Below the pieces are notes generated by a model. It saw nothing but the letters and a program-made list of their open reading frames with translations, was not told the DNA's origin and did not search any database. The translations under genes and the position numbers were made by a program. From Cyclaneusma minus (taxonomy: Eukaryota; Ascomycota; Leotiomycetes; Marthamycetales; Marthamycetaceae), in the NCBI GenBank assembly GCA_037179335.1, contig JAKZHN010000013.1, positions 744,001 to 808,000 on the forward strand: DNA of 64,000 nt, given 5' to 3'. Every line of letters starts with the position of its first letter. Position 1 is the first letter of the stretch. This document shows positions 45,632 through 55,960 of the stretch, piece by piece.

Positions 45632-46079
45632 AGTGTGCCTGATCACTCGGAGGAGTGAAGAAGCAAAGGTGGCGATGGCCACGACAGACTGCAAGCCAGA
45701 CCATGCCAGGTTTACATGCATCAGTCGGGCTTTATGGCTGGGCGAGAAGCTATACATTCTGGGAACAGGCGATCTGAGGAGGTCTTGGTGGTCGTCGCAG
45801 CACTAAGTTGCTTGCCACATATGTAAAACAACCAATCAACAAAAAAACTTGATGAATCTCTGAAGTGTGGCAGTGAAACATGGGGACTATCAGACTTCAC
45901 AGTAGCTGCGCGGTGACGTGAAAATGAAACGCCTGTATATAAGATCCTTGTTATGCTGCCTGAGATCGAAGTTAGTAGTGACTTGACAGGGAACAGCAGA
46001 TCACTTCGCTCGTTCTCGTTCACTCTGACTGCCTCTGTTACTCTATCTGGGTAGAACGTGCCAATCAGCTCTTTTTAGA

Positions 46080-46330
46080 TAAATTCAAAGTAATTGGGAA
46101 TATTTAGATTGGTAATAGTCCAAGTGATTACCTACGGAGGATGGACTATGGAGTACCCAAATAACTGGGAATATTCCCAATCACCCACAATATTCAAAGT
46201 AATTGGAAAGTGGGTATATTCCAATTTCCAAGTGACTGTGAGTATTCCAAATAACTGGAAATATTCAAAACGATTGGAAATATTGGAAAATGGATATATT
46301 CCAAGTGGCTCGGAGTATTTGAAGTGATGG
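46080..46330. repeat. 19-bp repeat array between convergent NDUFB10 and Chk2-type genes
   Basis: About twelve units, e.g. aaagtaattgggaatattta, aataactgggaatattccc, aagtgactgtgagtattcc, aataactggaaatattca, with several perfect GAATATTC cores. It is directly followed by a flank shared with the array at 34.3 kb. Confidence 0.8.
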
Positions 46331-46339
46331 TGTTTAGGA

Positions 46340-46415
46340 ATTAGGACGATAGGACGATAGGAACATCTTAGTCTGTATGCGATTTCAACTCCAGGTGCGA
46401 TTTAGCGATTCCTTT
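46340..46415. repeat. non-tandem flank shared with 34300-34372
   Basis: The sequence agtctgtatgcgatttcaac, then gtgcgatttagcgattcc, matches the flank after the 34.2-kb array, including the preceding ttaggaa/gaaca stretch. It defines the right side of the composite repeat element. Confidence 0.6.
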
Positions 46416-46703
46416 TTTTCTCTCTAAAAATATTTACAATAACCTCAATTGGACTGCAAACACTCTGATTCATGTTCCCTGCGTGCCCCCGTGGAAAACA
46501 GAGCCCTTGAGATGTGCCTAGTGCAATTACTCGATACGCCCTCCATGCCCTCCATGCACCGAACGCCATAAACTTGCAATGCACATGCTGACCATCATTG
46601 AAATTCTCAGTGCTTTTCTCAAAGACCGCGATTGATGATTTATTGATTGCCACCAACTCCTACCACTGAACGATGCGCCAAAGCTCATAGTGAGTGAGTC
46701 TCT

Positions 46704-48863
46704 TCATCCTTTGGTGTCATTGGCTTTGGCCTCGTCTTTGGTATAGTTGCTTTCTCCGTTGCCGGTAAACAGCTGCTGATCACCCTTGCCACCCAGTTCC
46801 ATGAACTCTTCCGGGTTGCGGTTCGCAGCCGGTGTTGGCTCTTGCATCGTCTTGGGAATGGCTGTCTCTCCATTGTTGACCTTGTTCTTGGAAGACGGGT
46901 TCTTGATATAGACCTTGACTGGATCTTTGTCGGGCTGGATCTCGATGATACGTGTGACTTTGATTTCGTTGATGCTACTCAACATCGTCCGCTCTCTCGC
47001 AACCTTACGCTTCGAGAAATCGAGGTTGGAGATGGCACCCACAAGCCCATCGGTGCTGTCCGAAAAGCTGACATTCTTCTGGACAGTCCAAGGATGCTCG
47101 AGACACTGATCGATCGTGTAGCGCTTGTTGACATCGACAGTCAACATACGATCAATCAAGTCCAGTGCTGGATCGCCCACCGAGTCCCAGTATGGACTAG
47201 GATAGTCAAAACGGCCCATCTTAATCTGCTGCGTCAAGGTGTAAGGATTGTCTCTGCGATATAATTCGTCGGAGAACGGTGGAAATCCACAGAGACAGAT
47301 GTAAAGCACAACGCCTAGGGACCAGATGTCCACAGCACGTGTGTAGCGTCTGTGTTTAGTATCTTCGAGTATCTCAGGAGCAACATAGGATGGAGTGCCA
47401 CAAAGAGTGGTGGTGAAGGATTCCTCGCCAATGATCTTTGCAAGACCGAAATCTGCAAGTTTGACGTGGAGGTCTTTGTCTGTCAATAGGATGTTCTCAG
47501 GTTTGATGTCACGATGAACAATGTTGCGGTCGTGCTATTCAATGTCAGCTAGTGAAGGGTCGAAGAAAGGACTTGCATGCAACTGGACGAAAGCAAAAAA
47601 TGTGTTTCAACTTACAAGATATTTGACTCCCTGGAATAGCTGGATGAAGACCTTGCGGGTTTCTTCCTCGGAAAGCTTCTGCTTCATGACAATCCAGTTG
47701 AACAGCTCGCCCTCTGGTGCAAGCTCGAGGACTAGGTAGACAGCACGAGGCTCATCAAAGGTATCCTTCAAGCACAGCATATTGGGATGGCTCACACCCA
47801 TCAGAACTGCGATCTCTTGCTGTAGGCCCTCGGTCTTAGAACGCTCTTCAACACCGGCAGTCTTGGTGAACACCTTGACAGCATATCTTTGACCAGTGGC
47901 TTTCTCGACGCAGAGGAACACCTCGGCAAAGTGACCCTTGCCAAGCCGCTCCAGCATCGTGTACGATTGTGCGAAGCTGCTCGAATGTCGATTCTTGGGG
48001 TATCTGAAGATGAAGCGAGCCGTGTCCAACACGGTGATTTCATCCATATCTTGAAGTACCCGTCGCTTGTTTCGGCCCACGAGTGCTTCGTTCACGAAGG
48101 TACCATTGCTCGAGAGATCTTCTAGGACGGCGACAGTATCATTGCCTTTGTTTTCGGTGAACAAGAGGCAATGTCTGTTGGAAATAATGAGCTCGTGGAT
48201 TTGCAGATCTAGACGAGTCAGCGATGCTTGGAAATCGTCAGGTGGAGACTTACCACACTCGGGATGGCGACCGATCAGGTAGCCTCCCGAAGCGATGCCC
48301 TTCAGCTTCGTCTCTTCATATGCCTTTTCCTCCTTCTCGAAGCTCTTCTTGCCATTGCGGGACTGTCGTTTGCCCGAGTTGGCACCGAAATCTTCCATGC
48401 CATCAGGAAGAGGACAAGCATTTCGCCGGCGCAGAGTGAGCGTCTTTCCATACTTGGGGTCCAGCGGCACCAGGTAGCCCCAGACTCCATCCTCGTCTTC
48501 ATCCTCTGAATCTCCACCCAAGATAGATGGGAGCTGGATGGGCTGGGAGAAGGCTTGGGTGTCTTGTGGGGGTGAGGAAGCCAAGGGACCGCCGCGGGTT
48601 GGTGATGCGAGCTCGGGGGAGCGGTGCTGGATCTGGCTCGGACGTCCTTCTGGGGGAGTAGCAGTGCCCTCTTTGTATGCGTCGTTTGAAGAGGTCGAGT
48701 CTTCGTGCGTCATAGGCGAAGGGAGATGCTGCTTCTGCGAGATGGGCGTCTTCTGGTGGCCGGAAAGTCGCTGGGAGCGCCGAACCTTCTTGGCATCTTG
48801 GTCGTCGTCCTCAGAGCCTCGACCGCGCTTCAATTGGCTCTTTTCTGCCTTCGGAGGAGCCAT
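46704..48863 (-). CDS. FHA-domain checkpoint kinase, Chk2/Rad53/Cds1 type
   Basis: Three exons (48863-48254, 48208-47616, 47534-46704) encode 677 residues. The N-terminal ~120 residues are Ser/Thr/Gln/Pro-rich. The FHA domain (about 140-300) has GYLIGRHPEC, ISNRHCLLF and LEDLSSNGTFVNEALVGRN, the phosphothreonine-binding residues. The kinase domain has the Gly loop LGKGHFAEVFLC, catalytic Lys in YAVKVF, HDRNIVHRDIKPENILL, DFGLAK and GTPSYVAPEILE. FHA plus a CAMK-type kinase is the Chk2 layout: an effector activated in DNA-damage and replication checkpoints. The Neurospora member (PRD-4) also links damage to the clock. The C-terminal tail is Lys/Asn-rich. The first intron donor lies directly after the HPEC codons. 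The leader carries CACC/TTCACC repeats. Confidence 0.93.
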
Positions 48864-48888
48864 CGTTGCAAGCTCAAGGAGAGACGGA

Positions 48889-48962
48889 GCCTGGAGGTGA
48901 AGGTGAATGGAGTTGTGGAGGTGAGGGCTGAGGTGAGGTGAGGGTTGAAGGTGAAGGTGCAC
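48889..48962. repeat. GGTGA(A)-type simple repeat in the kinase 5' leader
   Basis: The plus strand reads ggaggtgaaggtgaatgg and ggtgaggtgagggttgaagg in a 70-bp run, so the kinase transcript would carry CACCTTCACC-type repeats 25-100 nt before its ATG, as at pyruvate carboxylase. Confidence 0.5.
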
Positions 48963-49223
48963 GGGATGGAGTTGTCGCTCCAAGACACTCGCAGAGCCAG
49001 ATAGGGAAAACGATGTAGCGGGATTAGAGTAATGAAGTAGATCCCATGCGACTTGGCGTGTGCTGGAGCCAAGTCGGCTGATCCGCGGTAGTGGGGCCGT
49101 GTGGCTGGTGCGTGGGAGCCACTGGAAATGGAAACCGGCTCTCCAGTCGTCATATAGGATCAGGACTACATGTACATGTATCTTAATTATCAGGCAGGAA
49201 GGATACTGCTGACTCCACGGTAG

Positions 49224-49718
49224 CTGCTCAAGGCACTATGCAACACCAAAAAGACACCGCTCTTGCAGCTCTCCAAGGAATTGCTCGTGCATATCTTTGA
49301 CCATCTCCCACTTCTCGACCGCATTGTACTGGCCCTTACCTGCAAGCACCTATTCCAGGTCTCTGTACTCGTCGAGATGAAGGATCCCACTAGGGACGGA
49401 AAGAGGAGGTGCGAATGACACCGGCAACTTCTACACAACGAAGACGTTGCTCACGCGGATCGACCCCCCTATGACAAGCACTGGTGTATTATCTGTCTGA
49501 AGTGGCGACCCGAGAGGAAAGGTTATTGGAAGGACAAATTTGATAATGTAGAGTGCCTACATGCCGAGGGATTAGAAGAGCGTGCGGCAGTTGCTTTGCA
49601 ATTCCTTCCGCAGAGCTGGTGCTCCTATTCGCAGCTGTGTCCTGAGTGCCGTGTCGCGATTCCTTTCGAGTCTCGCTACCGGCTACGAGGTCGACAGTCG
49701 GAAACACCAGACTGTTGA
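49224..49718 (+). pseudogene. F-box protein gene interrupted by one in-frame stop
   Basis: One frame runs from 49224 to a TGA at 49716-49718 with a single internal TGA at 49416. Before it lies an F-box (LQLSKELLVHIFDHLPLLDR, then IVLALTCKHLFQV). After it comes a Cys-rich part typical of fungal F-box proteins: DKHWCIICLKWRPERKGYW, EERAAVALQFLPQSW and LCPECRVAIPFESRYRLRGR. There is no ATG in frame. The sequence before 49224 (gctgactccacggtag) is a good branch site and acceptor, so a first exon may lie upstream. The adjacent domains in one frame argue for a recently disabled gene or a missed sequence error. F-box proteins recruit substrates to SCF ubiquitin ligases. Confidence 0.6.
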
Positions 49719-50298
49719 AATGCTAGAGAGAATGCTGGGAGTAAGTCTAGGTTAGAAACTCTACCTGTGTTCATGGTGAAGTTCCGTTGTGACCATTTCC
49801 ATCCCCTGCCCGCACCCCGCACGCGAATACCAACTCATGTGGCAACACCAAAGTCAAAGATCATCAGAGGATCATCAGAGGATCGGCAAGAGTTTCAAGG
49901 GATCCTTCCGAGTCGAGAAAGGCCTGCATGCGGAAATCCTGAAAGCCGGCAACACCTGCTTGAGTTCTCGCGTTGCATTCCTCGGCGGCCCCCGCGTCAT
50001 ACGATAGCTCGTCCAACATGAAGGTCACCAGATTTTCCGCTAGGAGCCCCACATTTAACCCACACGACCTCGACCTACATCAGTTCATCCAGACTTCGAA
50101 CAAACAACTACCCTGAAACCGCATTCCTATGTAAGTATATCTATCTCTCTTTGTTCCCGCTTTCTATTTACCTGTCATCAAACATCACTGTCAATCAAGC
50201 AAGCAATCACATCAGATTCTGTCCAACAACCACAAAACCACACACCACATACTCTCTCTCTGCCACTCTACCTCACACATATCACAATCCACTCCACC

Positions 50299-50490
50299 AT
50301 GTTTCCTCAACTCCGCGTCGCACTGCAATCCATCCGCATCCCTCAGCGACTAACCTCCACCCAGTCCGCCGGCGACGCCTACCTCTACCAGCTCCGCTCC
50401 GAATCCATTCCCACCTACTCCTACACCTCCACCCCCATCTCAAAAACCAAAACCACCAAGTCCTCCACCAAATCCAGTACCCACGCCTAA
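50299..50490 (+). CDS. small ORF upstream of 50504-50866
   Basis: A 63-codon ORF beginning MFPQLRVALQSIRIPQRLTS, with an Arg/Ser-rich, acid-free N-terminus that could serve as a mitochondrial presequence. It ends in Thr/Lys/Ser repeats (TKTTKSSTKSSTHA). Its stop is 13 bp before the next ATG on the same strand and I see no intron that joins the two frames. It lies behind a long C/A-rich leader. It may be a short protein, a long upstream ORF or part of a bicistronic transcript. Confidence 0.45.
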   Translation: MFPQLRVALQSIRIPQRLTSTQSAGDAYLYQLRSESIPTYSYTSTPISKTKTTKSSTKSSTHA

Positions 50491-50503
50491 CTTCACACAC
50501 ACC

Positions 50504-50866
50504 ATGTCTTCCGCACACGTCACCCGCGACGCCGACGGCACCACCCATCTGCCAACCCACATCAAAACCCGCCTGCCCATCAAAACCCACCCCGTCGAAG
50601 GTGAAGCAGACGAGAAGTCAGGCGAAGCGGCAGACAACAAAGAAGCAGGCGAGGGCAAGCAGGGAGAAGTGAAGCAGAAAGAGCCAACTTCGCCGGTTGA
50701 TCCTAGAGGGCCAAAGGCGGCGAGTAGCACCTGGAAGCCGAATTTGGATCGCCAGCAGAGCTATAATGAGAATGACTACAAACGAAGCGTCATGTTGCAA
50801 CGGGGCATGAGCGTGGATGGGAAGGAGGCGAGGAGTGGCTTTTCGGAGAAGGAGGGTGGTTCTTGA
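50504..50866 (+). CDS. small hydrophilic hypothetical protein
   Basis: A 120-codon ORF beginning MSSAHVTRDADGTTHLPTH. The middle is Glu/Lys/Gly-rich (EAGEGKQGEVKQKEP) and the C-terminal half has SSTWKPNLDRQQSYNENDYK then RSVMLQRGMSVDG and FSEKEGG. It has no signal peptide, membrane segment or known domain. The YNENDYKRSVMLQR-like tail recalls small stress-type fungal proteins, but I do not assign a function. Codon use in the first part is strongly C-ending, supporting translation. Confidence 0.55.
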   Translation: MSSAHVTRDADGTTHLPTHIKTRLPIKTHPVEGEADEKSGEAADNKEAGEGKQGEVKQKEPTSPVDPRGPKAASSTWKPNLDRQQSYNENDYKRSVMLQRGMSVDGKEARSGFSEKEGGS

Positions 50867-51970
50867 TCGGTTCTGGAGTCTAGGGATACCATTGGGATCG
50901 TGGATATGGATATGGAAGGCTTGGGAAGAATGGCCTTGATGCACGGAGCATGGGCGAGCTCATTGATACTGATTCGGTCTTGAGCTTGAGACCTCGCAAA
51001 GGCATTGGTACATAATGATGGGCATGGGCATCACAGGACAGTCGTTTTTTGGGAGCACACATCCGCATGGAAGGCGCTGATACATGACTACAACTGCATG
51101 GAGGTCTAATGAAAATTGAAACAATGATCCACATTCTTCAGCTTGACCTCGTGTGATTGCAACATGCTTGATACATATGAAAGTTGGTGCCGTGCACCTT
51201 CTGACGATAAATCTCTCATCATGCCCAGCTGCGAGTGAGCTGAGGAATATAGAACAACACTGAATAGGGCCGTCTCGAAGTATGAAAAGTCAGGTGCCCT
51301 GATGCAATGACCGGTCGTGTCTCAATCCCATCCGAACTCGATCAATACCAGACATTACACTAGGTACTGTTGAAGCCTCCCACTGTCGCCCCCTCTCGTG
51401 CGACGAATCACATCTCTTCTAGTACAAGTTGGCCAAATTGGGAGATTCCTCATCGTACTGTGGGCTTGGATTACTAAAACAGTGGTTGCAGGCTAGTAGA
51501 CATAAGTGTGACCAGCCCACTACCTCGTTCACTAATCGTGCAAAGGCTGAGAACTTCGACGAGAAAAATATCAAGACGAGAACAGCGGTCTGACCTTGTT
51601 CATTCAACTACCATAGACATCCATATCTACCGGTGCTCGACTGTTTTCTGAGCTTAGCTTTGCAGCGGAAGCCAGACCGCAAAAACCTCAGAGAGCAGAA
51701 GATTCTGCTCGCTCAGGTTCTTCTTTCTTAGCATCGGCTACCAGCTGCTCAGCTTCGCTCAAAACAAGTCCCTCGAACCCAACATCCCGTAATCCAGCAT
51801 ATCATACCGACACTTATCCGAAAGAAACCTATGACACCCCCTAGTCCGCATGCTCATCTCCATAGTCCCATACACATCATCCGAATTCCTAACAACCAAA
51901 CTTCCATCTTCTCTTCAAACAAATCATACATACCGCCCATAATCTTCAACTCCAGTCGCAACGTAGTCAA
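50867..51970. other. intergenic between convergent small gene and orphan modular gene
   Basis: About 1.1 kb of 3' flanks. No ORF with domain features, no repeat array. Confidence 0.4.
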
Positions 51971-54900
51971 TCATTCCGGAAGAGGAACATTAGCAGCTCG
52001 GCTCGCAGCAGCAGCTCGGTTCGCAGCATCAACTCTCGCCTTCTCCTTCGCAGCCAACCGTCTCGTAACCTCCCTCAGAATAGGAGCCGCCCGGATGTCC
52101 GTAGTCTATTACACCCCAAACTTCAGCAACCATACTTCTTTGGTGGCCACAAAATACAGTACTTACCATGATATGATGCATCATCTTGACCAAGAGAGCA
52201 GCATCAAGGGGATCGCAAGGGTTGCAAGGGGCCTCGCGCAGAATCAGACCAAGCTCTCGCTGTTCGAGACACATGAGAGGGATGTCATTCATGACGTTGG
52301 AAAAGGGCACGGAGAACTCGCGGATGCGCATGAGGGCTGTGGCGAAATCGTTGCGGTCCATGGTTGCCCATTCTGGGTGGAGGGTCCTTTGGAAGGCTAG
52401 GAGGGCGGGGAGCTGTTGCATCCTGACGATGGAGGCGGCGGAGACGCCCAATGTGGATGCGAGGGCTGAGGCTTTATCGAACGTTTGGTTGGAGGACATT
52501 GCAGAAGGTGCTGCGGCGGATTCTGCGGCACGGGGTGTAGCAGAAGCGGCAGCAGCGCCAGGAAGTCCGGGCATGCTCTGGCCTACCTCAACTCGTACAG
52601 GCATGCTGCTGTCTTCCTCGGCGTACAATAAACTGGGCGTTACCTAGCAAGTTCAAACCATCAGCTGCCATCCTCACAAACTCCGCCAATCATCATAGGA
52701 ATGCAAACCACACCCAAAGAAAAAAGGTCCAGCACTTACATAAACTTGTCTCAGCATGACAACCACAAGAGCAGCCATTCCAATTTCGCAAAAATTTTCA
52801 TCTTCAGGGGCATTACAGAGCTTCTTCGTCAGCTCGATATCGCTCAGGGACATGAAAGCGGGATCATCGACGACTTCATTGAAGGGCTTGCGGAATGAGG
52901 GCATGTTCAAGAGCTCAACGCAAATGTCTTTGACTCCGGTAGTTCCCCACTTGGGATGGCGTTTCCATTGCTCTTCCACAATCTTGGGAAGGCGGTACAG
53001 CGTGGCGAGGGTCTCGGGGCGGATGGAGAGTGGGAAGTCGGTGGAAGCTGCGCTGGAAGACGCGTTGGATTGTGTGCTTGAGCTTGGCGAGGGGGGCTTC
53101 GCGGTGCAGGGTGCAGTAGGAAGAGTGACAGGAATGTCGAGCATGACACTGTCCTGTCCAACTCCTGGGGGAGTTGTCGAGGCAGAGCCATGCTGGACAG
53201 GCGGGTTCACAGTTCTGATCCGATGTACTTTCGGCCTGGCTACTAGCCTAGGCTGACCTGGCTGAGCGTTGTCTGCAGTGCTAACCACCACCTCGCGTTC
53301 TCCGATTCGGACCGTCTTCGTGCTGTAGCCGGGCTGTAATCGTGAGATTAGCGTTGCTCCGACTATTAGTCTCGGGGCTCTTACTGTGTTTGCCGCTGCA
53401 CCAGGTGCAGTGGTAGGCACTCCAGTAGGGGCTGAAGCAAAGACAGGCTGTACAGGTGGAGTAGTCAGGCTCTGTGCAGTTGCAGTGACTTCCGGGCTCG
53501 GAATCTCGGCCTAGAGTGTTTCAAAACGTTAGTTGCTATACTCACAGGTATAGACGGCAAAGCACAAAGAACAAAAATGCAGACTTACAAGGACATGAAT
53601 AATCAACGTACCCAGGAAAGCAGCGGTAGCGATATCGCAACAATTCTCCGGAGCCTCGCGAAATATCTTGCATAGGTCTCGGACGTCAATGGACATCAGG
53701 GCAGTATCTCTGGCAAATTCAAGAAAGGGCTCGCGGAAGGCAGGTATGGCCAATAGATGGCCGGCTAGGTCTGGGACCTCAATGTCGGTCCATTCGGGGT
53801 GGAGTTTCTCTTGTGCGGCCATGAGGGTGGGGAGGTAGTGGAGCTTGGTGAGGGAGGCAGTGGAGGGGCGTGCTGCGGTAGGTGATGCGGCACGGGTTGC
53901 TGCATCGACACCAGTGCTAGTGAAGAACGAACCATGTGCGCCGAGGAAGCCGAGCGTGAATGGGTCCATGAAAACTCCCGAGGTAGGTATCGCGATAGGG
54001 ACCGTGTGTGCGAGTGGTTTCACCGCATTTCTGAATTTTGGACCTAAGGAAACTCCAAGTCTCCGATGGGGTGATCCGGGAATGTCTGTGATTTTGACTA
54101 CAATGTCGCGCTCTGGAAGTCTTATCACTTCTGTGCCAGGGCTGGGCTGTAATCGTGGAGTCAGCACTATTCTAAGTCTCAGTCTGGGGGCTTTTACCTT
54201 GTTTGCTGCTGCGGTGGATGCAGCGGCAGGCACTGCAGTAGGCACTGCAGTAGGGACTGGAGCAGGTTCAGGCTTGACGGGCGGGTTCACCGCATTTCCA
54301 ACTTGGGCTCTCTCCTTGGCTCTCATCTCAGCTTCACGAAACGTTATCCGATTACGAAGAGCTCTGATCTGCTCTTCATGATGCTCGGGAGTTTCCGTGA
54401 CCTGGGTTTCGCGACCGCCGTAGTCTGGGACTTCAATATTGCGTCCAAGCAAAGGGAGAAACTTGTAGCCGGGCTGTAATCACAGAGTCAGCGCTGTTCA
54501 AACTCTTAGTCTTGGGGATCTTACACGAGGTGTTGCTGCAGGAGGTGCAGTGGCAGCTGCCTTGGTAGGGAGTGTGGCAGCAGCTGCTGCAAGACGACTG
54601 GGCGAGATGTTGTCTGGCCCAGTTCCTGCGGAAGGCGTTGAAGGAGCAGGGACAGGCTGTACAGGCAGCTTCTGCGCATCTCGGGCCCTAGCTCTCATCA
54701 GGACTTCTATCTCAGCTTCATTCGGACTTGTGTTTCAAGAGCCTTAATCCTAGCTGCACGAGCTTCGACTTGGGTCTCAAGATCTCTCCGCTGAGCTCTG
54801 AGCGATTCGAGCTGTGATTGCGGAGTCAGCGTTGTCCAAGCTCTCGATCTCGGGGCTCTTACAGTTGGTTCTGCCGCACCAGATGCTGCAACTGGTACTG

Positions 54901-55305
54901 CGCCAGGGATTGCTGCAGCAGATTCTGCGACCGGTTGCGACGAAATATTGGGATCAGATCTCATTGCTGTCCACCAGAATCCAGTCAGCATCTTCACCAC
55001 CTAAGACAGAAGCAAATCAAGCATATCAACTTACCAGTCTCGCCTTGATCTGTGGGGGCATACTGGTCAAGAATTGTGTCACGGACTGTCTTGTAGCGGA
55101 CGTAGGCACGCGCGAAGGAGGCCGAATCTTTGCGCATTTGGCGCGACTTGCACTCCGCTTTCGCACTGTACATCTGCAGCGCATCGTTGTTGTTCGCCGG
55201 CGGAGACTGGGGCGAGCGCAGACGACAAAGCTTGGAGGCGGCGAGGTCTTCTTGGATACCGTGCTTCATACCATTATTGTACTTGACCTTCATGGAGCTC
55301 GACAT
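51971..55305 (-). CDS. orphan multi-module protein, possibly frameshifted
   Basis: From an ATG at 55305 the first exon (MSSSMKVKYNNGMKHGIQED on) is followed by short introns and an Ala/Pro-rich linker, then a coiled coil (LETQVEARAARIKALETQV). Near 54710-54725 the frame is lost by an apparent indel and resumes as EIEVLMRARARDAQK. Downstream come three copies of a ~95-residue helical module, each after an Ala/Pro-rich linker. Copies: LHYLPTLMAAQEKLHPEW..., LYRLPKIVEEQWKRHPKW..., MQQLPALLAFQRTLHPEW..., all with a later PF (FREPF, FRKPF, FSVPF), MSL/MCL-type and EAP(E/C) or NAPED motifs. The last exon ends KEKARVDAANRAAAASR then ANVPLPE. No known domain is recognised. Either one gene with a frameshift, or two genes meeting at about 54700. 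Expression is unproven. Confidence 0.5.
52170..54862 (-). repeat. intragenic tandem exon-intron modules
   Basis: Four 51-nt introns at 54812-54862, 54474-54524, 54148-54198 and 53334-53384 resemble each other (GTAA, CCCC/CCCCGAGA, CTGAC/CTAAT, TTACAG). The sequence after three of them starts PGY or PSPGTE, with a following (ER)xxVVxxTD-like motif. The three ~95-residue modules lie at about 53870-53590, 53030-52740 and 52500-52170. Internal duplication of an exon-intron unit explains the pattern. Confidence 0.7.
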
Positions 55306-55609
55306 GTTGAAGGTTGTTGGGTGTTTGCGCGGGCGGAGATTGTGGTTGTGTGTCCGACTGCTGGTGAGGGTGAGAGTGCGCGCAATTCTCCGGGCGATGG
55401 GAGATGTCTGGAGAAAAAGGGGACGCAGTCATGAGAACGGGCGGAAGTATATAAACAAAAAGACGGAGCCGGTCGCTTGCGGAGGCGCTAAAAACTTCGC
55501 CTCGTCTGGCCGTCGCTTACGCTCCGCAAAACCGGATGAATTGTTTGCCAGCGACAGGTGAAGGAAGCGGGCTTAAGCGGCAGAACAGGGGATCTGGCAC
55601 CCAATTCTG

Positions 55610-55960
55610 TCAGGGGTGAGCTATATCTCGACTGGAGTTCTGAAATCCAGGACAAGCTAGACCTAGTCGGCATACTGTTACTATCCCCTTTTCTCGGCCT
55701 CGCCCTAGGTGTCCGAAAACTAGATACTCCAGGTAATTGGAGACATTCCAAGTAATTGGGAATATTCGAAGTAACTGGGAATATTCAAAGTAACTGGGAG
55801 AATTCAAAGTAACCAGGAATATTTAAAGTAACCGGAATTCTTATCCTAGACACCGTCACCCCACAAAGAAACAGAAAAAATAACTTTGAGAGAGATGTGT
55901 AAGACCAGCTGCCCCTTGTTTGATGATTTCAAAACTCCAGTCGGGAAGAAGCTCACCCCT
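55610..55960. repeat. inverted repeat surrounding a 19-bp array
   Basis: The sequence ggggtgagctatatctcgac, tggagttctgaaatc at 55616-55650 recurs in reverse complement at about 55924-55960 (gatttcaaaactccagtcgg, gaagaagctcacccc). Between them lies the array at 55725-55850. The arms are ~35 bp with a few mismatches. Confidence 0.6.
55725..55850. repeat. 19-bp repeat array, best-preserved copy
   Basis: Six consecutive units in exact register: aagtaattgggaatattcg, aagtaactgggaatattca, aagtaactgggagaattca, aagtaaccaggaatattta, aagtaaccggaattc. They define the 19-bp monomer used to recognise the other arrays. Confidence 0.85.
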
